Positions 49,900-64,000 of a DNA stretch of 64,000 bases are shown in pieces. Numbering within the stretch: position 1 is the stretch's first letter; the number at the start of each line of letters is the position of its first letter. The notes beneath the pieces are model-generated. The model saw nothing but the letters and a program-made list of their open reading frames with translations, was not told the origin of the DNA and ran no database searches. The DNA is from Marisa cornuarietis (taxonomy: Eukaryota; Mollusca; Gastropoda; Architaenioglossa; Ampullariidae), in contig SMMW01000046.1 of NCBI GenBank assembly GCA_004794655.1, positions 4,674,501 through 4,738,500 of the forward strand, in the 5' to 3' direction. The position numbers and the translations under genes are program-made.

Positions 49900-51530
49900 C
49901 CACTCAGTCACTAGGCGTTGTTTCCCACAAATATTTACAGAAGTCGAGCCGATTTGGGTGAGTGAATCGATAAATTTAAGGGTCGAAGAGAAAGCAGATA
50001 GGAGAAGCTGAAAACTTAAAGAGATTAAAACTCGGGCTTTCTCTAACATTCTATATTATATGTGTCCTTTTAATATGTAAATGTATGTACATCGTGAATG
50101 CCGTACTTGTGACAAACACCGGGGATGGTTTCGCTACCTGAGTCATTTCAAGTGTGTTGAAAGGATGACGGTGCAAAATATCTGACCTATGACGTACGTG
50201 TTTACGACTTCACCACACACGCGCGCACATCCACAAATCGATCATGATTTGTACGCGTTCAATTTGTTTGTCTTACCCATGCTTCAGACTACAGTTTCTC
50301 TTCACGTCGATGTAATACTGTGCTTTCGATCTTTACTGATTCGTTAGTCTATGTTTGTGTTAAGAAGGGGGATTGTGAGGTGAATGCCGTTGGCAGAAGT
50401 GGCTTGTGGGATACAATAGCGTTGTCGAGGGCGTGTTTACATCACGTGGTACCCCATCGCCTAGGATATGACCTTACGCATTAGCAATGAGAAGTTTACA
50501 TTCGATACACACTCTTATCTTGACGCAAAGAAATATATACCCTCGTAATATTTCAGTAAAACGGTATCAGTATCTTACTTTTTAATCTAGTTTTGAACGA
50601 ACTAGGCATATACATATTTGAAATTATTTCTAAAATTGTAAATATTGTGTATATTTTATTTAAAAGTATGCGTCGATTCTAATGTGCGTAGTAATTTGTA
50701 GCATAACATTCATCATGGCGGCAAGAAATAGTTGGGAGCTGACAAAGTGTTCACCAATGAGTTTTGACTGATTGGAAATTATTACAAGATATCGGCTGTA
50801 TTTGGCAAATTCAAGTAAACCCCTGGTGTCTGTGGTATCTAGTCATGCTTTGTAATAAGAAGTGTAAGTGAATAAGAAAATATAACTTTCGTCACCGAAC
50901 AAGTGAATGGTGAAAGACACAGGGGAGTGCATATTGCTTTGTGGTTGACAGTCCGCTGGAAGTATGCTAGTAACTGTGTAAACAAATGTATTGTGTCAAA
51001 CAAAGGTGGCCTAGTGTTCTTCCAAGATTGTTTTTCAACCTTCAGAGTGATTCTTCTTACTTCACTACACACGTTTGTGGCTAAGGCTGACTCCAAAGGT
51101 GCGTTATCGATTACGAAATTTGCGTGTGTGGCGCGTATTTTCAGTTTTAGAAAAAGAAATAAGTACAGAAAAATTATATGTTGGCATGTTATTTTTCTAT
51201 TATACTGATCAGTTGATCACACCAGCATATGTTTTATGCATTATTTATTTGCTCTTGTCAAGGTGTTCGGGAGCCACAGGGAAAAATTATTTAGAATTTC
51301 TATGACTTCAGGTGCTAGAAACTTGGCTTTCATCCAACTACATATATTGGGATATTAGGTGCATTGTTATTGGGGTACTCATCTGACACTTTAATTAGTA
51401 CTGTTTGGTTTATAAGAATTGCTAATGTGATTTTATTCTTATTCACTTACATTCCTTAGTTACTGAGAAAACTCAGGTCTAGCAAAAATAGTTTGGTGAA
51501 TAGTTGCTGCACATGGTTAGAAATGCAGTG
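49900..51530. other. Noncoding interval before the CDKL1 region
   Basis: No supported exon. The CpG content falls at about 51.2 kb, entering the CpG-poor CDKL1 domain. Confidence 0.4.
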
Positions 51531-51532
51531 TT

Positions 51533-51771
51533 TAACCCTCTTAATTGGTTCGAGATAAAAATGAACATTACAATGAATGGCTTATAACTGAAGACTGCGA
51601 AGACAACAGTGGTGAAGTTTTTTTTATATTATTATTGCTGCTCTGAGATAAACATTAGACCAAGAAACCTATACATTTTTGGAAAAGAGAAAAGTCGAAC
51701 TTTGCAATAAAAAGTAATGAAAATCGCCTTGCCCGTGCTACCCGGCATAGCCACGATCGTGTCCTTTCAAA
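51533..51771. repeat. Direct repeat copy A upstream of CDKL1
   Basis: About 240 bp that recur at 52077-52310 with roughly 90% identity by eye. Shared blocks include cttataactgaagactg, gctctgagataaacattaga, and cgccttgcccgtgctacccg followed by cacgatcgtgtcctttcaaa. Not recognisable as a known element. Confidence 0.85.
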
Positions 51772-52076
51772 CCAAGAAAGTTAATTTAGTAAAAACAAGG
51801 TAAAAGGTTAATAGATGGATGTATATGGTTGGTAAAGCAAAACTTGTTTGGTTTCTTGACTAAAAGATAAATGTAGTGTTAATTTAATGATATGATTGTG
51901 AGAATACTTAAACCGTTTTACTAGAAAAAAAATAAGCATTTTCTAAACCACAATGAAAACTGCAGCATGAGAAGACTGCCACTGTAGGGTTAGGGTAATG
52001 GGAGTTTAAAACAGAAGAATTGTTCAGTATAAAGTAAGAGAGTGCAGGTTTAAGTACCATTTTTTTCTCTCATCCT

Positions 52077-52310
52077 TAACCCTCTTGGTTCAACATAAAA
52101 ATATAGCATTACAATAACTGGCTTATAACTGAAGACTGTGAAGACGACAGTGGTGAAGTTTGTTTTATTATTATTGCTGCTCTGAGATAAACATTAGACC
52201 AAGAAACCTTTACATTTTTGGAAAAGAGAAAAGTTGAATTTTGCAATAAAAAGTAATGAAAATCGCCTTGCCCGTGCTACCCGGCAAAGCCACGATCGTG
52301 TCCTTTCAAA
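52077..52310. repeat. Direct repeat copy B, just upstream of the CDKL1 start
   Basis: The second copy ends 149 bp before the CDKL1 ATG, so it probably overlaps the promoter or 5' UTR. The two copies are about 543 bp apart and the sequence between them is not repeated. A run of CpGs in its last third stands out in otherwise CpG-poor DNA, and it is conserved between the copies. Confidence 0.85.
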
Positions 52311-52363
52311 ACAGATAGTTAACAACATTTTTGGCTTGTATACAATGCTAAGTAATGATGTGA

Positions 52364-57174
<4,811 letters not shown>

Positions 57175-57877
57175 CTTGTAGGCCACGGGATGCAGCGGCC
57201 GGATGCGAACTAGATCCACGCTGGGATCATCGTTCACCTCCACAATTACCTTACCATCCAGCCTGCTCACCCGGAGGCCATGTCAGGATTTCTTCATGTG
57301 GTGATAATATTGAAGACAAAGGGGCAAAGAATGTACAGTGTTTGAAGGTGTCTTCTTTAAAAGGATGCTGTGAAAACAGAGAACTGTTTATATGTTGTAC
57401 TGGGCACTATTGGACATGTTACAGGATATGACAGAAGGGATTGTGAATATAAAATACTGGGTAGTAATTTATAAAATGGTTAAAAAAAAACTAGTAATTC
57501 AGAAATTAATGTGAGCTTGGAGAAGTGTTTACATTCTTCCATGCTCGTTTCAACCCGCAAAAAAAAAACTGAGCGGTTGTCGACGTTATGTGCAGGGGTT
57601 AAAAAAAGCAGCAGTTTTGTCGATTAGAGTTGCTATGTGAATCTGTTGGTATAAGCAGCACTAGACACTTCCCAGATCTACTGTCGCTTGGGGACATCAT
57701 ACTGAAGGACTTGAATCAAGGACTGTGGTTGGGGGCATGGTAATTGCTGATGTTGCTTCCTTGTGATGGATCTGATTGCTCTGTGTGTATGCAAGACAGA
57801 ACAAGTGAGGTACCAGGGTAAATGGTAGTGGTGTATGGTAAACTTTCTATTTCCTTCACAAAATTGCATGCGCATAT
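57175..57877. other. CDKL1 3' UTR and gap between convergent genes
   Basis: No coding similarity is seen. I see no AATAAA for CDKL1 before 57878 on the plus strand (an AATAAA at 58619 lies inside the BROX 3' UTR). The 3' ends of the two genes may therefore overlap. Confidence 0.4.
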
Positions 57878-57883
57878 TTTATT
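57878..57883 (-). terminator. Candidate BROX polyadenylation signal (AATAAA)
   Basis: On the minus strand AATAAA occurs about 780 bases after the BROX stop codon, giving a 3' UTR of ordinary length. No closer minus-strand AATAAA was noticed. Confidence 0.4.
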
Positions 57884-58620
57884 CATAGTACTTTTGAAAC
57901 CACGTAGCTTGTCTCAGGAATCTGTACTAATGGCGGAGCTTTGTCGTGCTTGTCTTCATCTTGCACCACCATTCTTGCTTGTGGCCTTCTAATGAATGGG
58001 GCAGCTACGCCTGTGTGATGTGACACAGGCACTGTGTCATGTGACCAAACTCGGCAGCTGCTGCTTGTTGACACAATAGTGAAGCTTTGTCTCCATGCTG
58101 CTCTGCTCTACACAAACGGTGAAGTAGTTGATCATGAACGCTGCCTCTGTCAAAGACCACATTCAAAATTTGCATATCTGCATTTCATTATAGCTGCTTT
58201 CAAATGTTGCACTTTTGTCATGTATGTAGCCAAAATACAGTCACTGAAACCTACAGTTAGACTTGTGTGCTGCTGTGTGTGCACAGGAGGGTGTTGGAGG
58301 CTGCCACCAAATTTTGGACTTGTGCTTATTTTTCTGGGTCAGAATACATATGCAGCTACATGCTCGAATGATACGCACCACACATGCATCAACCGGCACG
58401 GCTTTATAATCGTCATCAACTAAATCTGACATCTGTACAGCTAAAACAAAGTTCAGTAAATAATGGACCCAAAAAGGGACCTGCAGTACTATTTGGATAA
58501 AGCTCTAAATGTCTCATACACCTAGCTCCCGTTGTCAACATGAGAACTTTCATCTTTGCCACTTGATCACAGTAGAAGCCCTTGCTCAGAGCAAATCTTA
58601 ACATGGCACAGGACGATGAA

Positions 58621-58690
58621 TAAAATATGATGCAGCCACTGAATGTTTTAACATGATGATTAAGATACAATGCAGCCACTGAACGTTTTA
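58621..58690 (-). repeat. 40-bp-spaced duplication of the BROX CaaX-coding end
   Basis: The 30 bases at 58661-58690, which encode the last codons KTFSGCIVS and the stop, recur at 58621-58650 with only four differences, all transitions. The second copy lies in the 3' UTR and would read KTFSGCIIF without an immediate stop. Confidence 0.85.
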
Positions 58691-61600
58691 GGATCCTTGT
58701 CCGACATTGGTGTCTCCTTTTCCTTCACTGGTGCAAGGGTGGGAGGCTTGTCGTCTGCTTTCTTCTGCACAAATTGGATCCCATCCTTCATCAAAACTAT
58801 ATAAAACACTATTCAACCTCAAGATAAGCTCTTAAACTACCCATTTTTTCATCTCAGTAACAGATTACTGGCCCATTGACATCACTCCCAAATATTTCAA
58901 GTTAGTCTTCACCACGTAAATGTACTCTAGCACAGCTAAACAGGAATGGCTAGACCAAAAATGTAATCCTTCACACACTCTGTCAATAGACAATTCTGCA
59001 CCAGCCATTTTTTGTCACATCTGAACTCACCTTCTCTGGTTGTGGAACACGACTAGCGTCAAACTTGTTATACACTTCTGGTAGCCACACAGAGTTCAGA
59101 GGAGGGTTTTTATACTCCTCAGGACTCACCAGACCATAAGTAGCCTTGAGTTCTAGGTGAGGTGAGTCATATGCCACCTTTTGATGATATCTGTATTTTA
59201 AAAAATCCATCTTTACACCTACTCAAGTACTACTAATTATTCATTCAACAATATCTTCTCTGCCATACAAAAAAATATGATGTTCACTAATCTTCATACA
59301 GATAGTATATATTCATACTATGTTACTCCCTACTTCAAACAGCACACGAGATTACAATATGAATAAAAGAAAGGTATTTTCTTACATCAATCCATTCTCT
59401 CGCTCACATTTCTCCAGCGTCCTCCTGATGACTGGCCCCAGCTTACGAAAGAACAGGTGATTCTGAGGCCGAGCTGTAGTGCCTGCACCTTTGCTGATGG
59501 CATATTCCTTACACAAGAGCTCAGCCTTCTCATACACTACAAAATCAAAAGAAATAACTGTACTGTTTACATACAGACAACATATCAACAATTTTGAGTC
59601 CATCCATCTTTTTTTGTGAACACACGTCAAATAATGTCAAGTCCTGGCATCAGCTAAGCTCTAGTTATACCACCATCAGCATTCATAGCTTTACATCCTT
59701 TAAAGCCCAGTGTGGCTTGTAAAGTTTTCAAAGGGACAAAGATATCAAGTGAACGTGCAGCTAGCCAGATGTATATTTGAAAAAAAAAGTCTGGCTTCAA
59801 AGATGCCAGCACATTATTCATAATTTGGACACAGTTTGGCTTTTCAACATTATCTGCTTACAGATCAAGTCACACCTAAATCTGCAAATAAATGTTACTT
59901 ATTAAATTACACAAGCAACATGGAATTTTAGAAAGGGATGGATGATCTCTTATTTGCATTGTCTCTTAACTCTGTGCACGTGTGTGTGTGTGTGTGTGTG
60001 TATGTGCACAGGTGTAATAGACATGTAACTGTTCATGTATCAAGCTGAATGCTGCCATTCAATTGCTACACACTGCCGCTACAGGTAAAGGTAGAAGGGC
60101 GTCAAGAGGGTGTAGGGGTAGTTAATGTCCGTTCACCATCTACAACACGATCTGGAAAGCAGACCATCCCTCTCCTGCTGCCTTTAAATCTTGACAGATA
60201 AAGCAGGCACGCATTTCTGCTATGATGGGTGGGCATGGGGAGTGTTCCAGCCACAGGCCTCCAGTCAGTGACTTGCTGAATTTGAGCACACTAACCACTG
60301 GGCTATGGTGCCTCCCACAATGCTGTAGGGAAAGCGGATAGCTGAGTGGTTAGAGTACTGGTGTCCGGACTGAGAGGCGTGCTGGTTTGATACCCAAATA
60401 CCATAGAAAACTTCACCCAGTCAACCCAGCTGGCAGGAATGGGTACCAAGCTCCATAGAGGGTTGGGGAAAGTATGACAGCAAGGGAGGGAAGATGGGCA
60501 CTGCCCTCATGTAAAGCTGGCCCCAAGAAAAGTGAGATCTCTAACACTTCAATCCCCAACAACCTAAAAAGGTTAGGGGACAACTTTTCCTGTACACTGC
60601 TGCATGATATAACCAATTAAATATCTCTAATCAGGTGAAAAAATGTCAGTGCTTACTTTTAACACCCTCCTGCAAACCACGGATGGCCTCCCCACACTTG
60701 TCTTGTGCCAACAATGTCTCGCCATTGTAGCTATGTGCCTAGATAAATTTGCAGACGAATCGTAGATCATAGAATGATAAACACATAACTAATTTTCTTA
60801 TCACTTTCTCTTCCCTTTCCCAGAAATATATTATTAAAATCATTATTATTCTCTTAGCCCTACTGGGCACCTTTGCTCACATCCACTCTCGGCTAATTTC
60901 GTCCCATCTTCTTCCTCCTAATATTGTTCTCACGGGATTATTTTTGCAAGTTTTAATGATTGTCAAGTGTATCAGTACCACTTTAATTTGCACGTTTTCA
61001 CTGTGGCTAGACAGACTTCAGTCCTCTGCCTGTTTCATGCTTTCTTACTGGTCATTTGTTCTTCTCATCAAGCAACCATAAATCTTTCAGTTTTCTAAGT
61101 GATGTTTGTGCTATTTTAAAGAGCACTTCTGGCTTAAAGCCTTCATATGTGAAAAACGGATCCCAAGCACTTGAACTTGTAGACAACCTGTACCTAAAAA
61201 TATTAAGTACACCTATGTCAAATTTTAATGTTCAACTTTGTAATTTAAAGAACAGTCATAGAAATTGCAATCTGCATGTGCCTACACAGAGATACACAAA
61301 AGTGCACATATATTTCTTACACTACAGCACTAAGACTTACCAAATGGTGTCATTTCAATATAGAATGAACAAACACACAAACTAAAAGAGAAAATCTATT
61401 TAAGACTCACACAAGCAAGATACAAGCTGGACTTGAGCTGAAAATACTTTCGCCACTTGCCAACCACTTTTTCATCCAGGCTAGAAAGTGCAGTGTCTGT
61501 AATTACATCAAAGAGCAATGCTAAACTGACCAAAGCCTCTGTTAGTTCTCTCACTATTGCTTTTCTCAGATTATCATAAATTTTGTCTAAAAAAATATAA

Positions 61601-62519
61601 ACAAGAAGATAATCACATGGCAGGCCCATACATGCACTGAACCTCACAGTGGTTGTACTGGTCAAAGACGGCAGTGCCATAATGACTATAGATTTATCTT
61701 CTAGAAATCCCATACTTTCAGGCACAAAAATGCAAAAAAAAGTAAGGAAAGAAAAAAAAATTATTATGAAATAACTTTAATTTGCTGAAATGGGAAAAAC
61801 ACAATACTAGTATTATCATTGATCAAATCACACATTTCAGCATCAATCTGACTCATTATTTGCTGAGAGTCATATTATTAGAATGAAGGATTCTAAACTG
61901 ACTCATTGTCAGCTGATCATAAAGGCATGTCTAAGAAGACTGTCTATTATAGTGCATTTGGCCATTTAGAAACTAAGACCGCTTAGGATAGTATTCCTTC
62001 TCTTTTATACTGTCTGCATTTTACAGATGAAATGATTTTTGTAATGATGGATTGTCTCTAGTGTAACTATTATTAGCAATTTAAAGTGAGCAGTTGAATT
62101 ATGATGGAGGCAGACAAATGTGTGGTCATCGACATGTTTGGAAACTGACAGGCAGACAAATGTGTGTCATCAGCATGTTTGGAACTTGCACTTAAGCTTC
62201 CACTGTAACCATGTGTACTGGTAAAAACACAGATGTCCACATAATTCTGTGCATGTCATATAATTATAAATTACAACATCCTCCAAACTGTTAGAGTCAT
62301 AAAAACAGTTTTTCTATGAAATTTTATGTTTTATAAGTGGCACATCATACGAATAATTTGCACAATTTTGATTTCAACATCATCATTTTAAACTGCAATA
62401 ACTCCACATAGATATGACCTTTTCCTAACCTGCATCAGTGTAAATCTGCGATGTCTCATAAGCAAGGGCAGCAACAAGTCCACTGGCATGCTTCAGCTCA
62501 ACAGCTCTTGCCAGAGTTA
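58660..62519 (-). CDS. BROX: BROX, BRO1-domain CaaX protein, last six exons (partial)
   Basis: BROX binds ESCRT-III CHMP4 through its BRO1 domain and is anchored by farnesylation of a C-terminal CaaX box; it has been linked to nuclear-envelope repair. Exons in coding order: 62519-62430, 61496-61411, 60738-60657, 59536-59386, 59190-59031 and 58785-58660. Phases agree at every junction, giving 230 complete codons plus stop. The human protein is about 411 residues, so the N-terminal 40-45% lies beyond the window. Peptides matching human [88 protein letters not shown]. The end is SGCIVS with CaaX box CIVS; Ser in the last position favours farnesylation. The last acceptor is the least certain: the AG at 58787-58786 keeps the frame, while the better-looking TATATAG upstream would give a stop at once. 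Confidence 0.94.
60075..60316 (-). mobile_element. tRNA-derived SINE (minus), in a BROX intron
   Basis: On the minus strand an A-box-like TAGCCCAGTGGTTAG (60305-60291) lies near the 5' end, followed by a poor B box about 45 bases on and a noncoding body ending near 60075. The boundaries are approximate. It lies head to head with the plus-strand SINE that follows and has a different body, so it belongs to another family. Confidence 0.6.
60330..60605 (+). mobile_element. tRNA-derived SINE (plus), in a BROX intron
   Basis: The head has an A box TAGCTGAGTGGTTAGAG (60339-60355) and a B box GGTTTGATACC (60384-60394). The long gap between them fits a Ser- or Leu-type tRNA origin. The body has atgggcactgcc and gctggccccaagaaa, shared with the copies at 49695-49895 and, faintly, 29955-30050. 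The acceptor stem is lost, so it is not a tRNA gene. Confidence 0.75.
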
Positions 62520-64000
62520 CTTTGAAATGGAAAAAAACAACATATTATCTCATTAAATTAACCCAATAGTGCGGAGGTCAATGACAAAGTTGCAATCTCA
62601 TTTGCTTTCTTACATATCTTTTCTATGTTTTGAATCTCAAGAAAGTTTGATGCTTATACTGATGATAAGCAATTATTTTGTTAACAAAGTGCCAACAATA
62701 GGTGCGACTAATCGGCTTCATCACAGTATACGAGAATGCAGACCAAACTGGACTACCAATAAATGGTATTTCCTCCCCCCTCATTTTTTTCAATATCAAG
62801 TTACTTTAAGATGTTGGCAATATATTTGCACACATTTAAAAAAATACACATTTATAAATAAAATCAAGATCTGAATAACACCCGGCATTTCAAAAAGGAA
62901 ACATGGTATACTGAATGGTTAGTATGTATACAATTTCAATTCAGTAATATTAACTTTATAAAGAACTACAAAAATGACAATTTCTGAATAGTGCAAGTGT
63001 CTGCTATAGACCAACAGCTTTTTTTTTTCCTATTCAAAAATCTATCAATAAATCTAAGGAAGGAACTGCTGAATTCTACAGAGTTACATTCCTTGAAATC
63101 CATGTCTTATTTGATGCCATAACTGAGTCAAAGACACAAACCATTGTTTTATGTTACAGTAAAACCTCCCTATAAAGACCTGCTAAAATCCACCAAAATC
63201 AGGTTGTAACAGTCTGCTTTCACTCCAGGAACCATGACTTCAAGCACCTATAAATTCAAGTTTATTTATTTAAATGTTCAAATAAAGCTCTCAAAAGCTA
63301 TATCATATTGCTTTTCTTTACCGTCTTCACTTTCACTTGGTCATGCTTATTCTGCCATTGTTGTGCTTGACTGAAGATTTACAGGGCAACTAACTCTCCA
63401 AGTTAGAGCAATCAATACACATGTACCATAGTAGACGAAGACTCTTAAAATTCACTATTTATATTTTTTAACGTGATTTCTACAAAACATCCCAATAAAG
63501 CACAAACAGTGGGTTACAAATTATTTATTTTCATAAGCACGTGACTTCTACCAAAAAAAGTCATTATTAAAAGCACAAATGTGCGCAAGTAAATAGACAA
63601 CAATGAACGAGGGCCAGTCATTTCAACCAAAAGCCATATTGCCACAGCTATATCAACCTCTCGTCCTACTCACAAACCCCACCAAGACCATACCATCCCA
63701 CATAATACCACATCATCTAAATACCGATAGTCAGAAAAACACAGGCCCTGTCTGAATAAATGCACGAGCAGCAGAACCTGTTTCATATTAAGCGGGTGTT
63801 AGTAAGATGGTGGCTGAGCTTGTTTGAACAATGCATGGTTCTGTTGGTAATATTTGACGTTAATAGCTACTAAATCAGAGATCAATTCATATTTTAGGCC
63901 TGGATCAATCTGACTTTTGGTGTTGGGATGATATGGTCATCACGGGGTCACTTTGACTCAGGCACATAGTAGATATGACTAGAGCGACATGGTTTGGATC
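62520..64000. other. BROX intron sequence at the right edge
   Basis: AT-rich and CpG-poor. I looked on the minus strand for the preceding BROX exon (the region before [10 protein letters not shown]) and did not find it, so this should be a long intron continuing past the window. No transposon was recognised. Confidence 0.5.

Noticed and set aside
51984..52000. Interstitial telomere repeat (TTAGGG)
   Set aside because: Only about two units, within chance expectation.
51533..52310. A miniature LTR element formed by the two 240-bp repeats
   Set aside because: The copies do not start with TG or end with CA, and no target duplication is seen.
60339..60394. A functional tRNA gene
   Set aside because: The A and B boxes are present, but no acceptor stem pairs and the sequence continues into a repeated body; it is a SINE.

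Overview
This window is animal nuclear DNA. It has spliced genes with GT-AG introns, CA/GT microsatellites and degraded eukaryotic transposons, and no bacterial-style gene packing. The protein similarity and the repeat types fit an invertebrate, most likely a lophotrochozoan such as a mollusc. That is inference from a few genes; no taxonomic marker is present.

Three genes can be assigned. (1) At the left edge, on the plus strand, are the last exons of a MAP4K3/MAP4K5-type kinase (the C-terminal part of the CNH/citron-homology domain), stop at 3325-3327. (2) On the plus strand from 52460 to 57174 is a complete nine-exon CDKL1-type kinase. It reads through as 356 codons with every splice phase consistent. 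(3) At the right edge, on the minus strand, are the last six exons of BROX, a BRO1-domain protein ending in a CaaX box (stop at 58660-58662). Its 5' exons lie beyond the window. CDKL1 and BROX are convergent.

Between MAP4K and CDKL1 lie about 49 kb in which I find no convincing protein gene. From about 5.8 to 51.2 kb this interval is rich in CpG, while both gene regions are CpG-poor, which suggests a gene-body methylation mosaic. The interval holds microsatellites (CA, TC, CGCA), several minisatellites (one built on CRE octamers, one on CACCTG E-boxes), tRNA-derived SINEs, a mariner scrap, a 265-bp inverted-repeat element, and a cluster of mobile-element debris at 42-44.3 kb (two LINE fragments and a hAT remnant).

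The observations most worth following are these. The MAP4K-then-CDKL order on one strand matches, from memory, MAP4K5-CDKL1 and MAP4K3-CDKL4 in human. A 552-bp TTAA-flanked foldback element sits in a CDKL1 intron and would form a long RNA hairpin. A 240-bp segment upstream of the CDKL1 start is duplicated. The codons for the BROX CaaX end are duplicated just after the stop.
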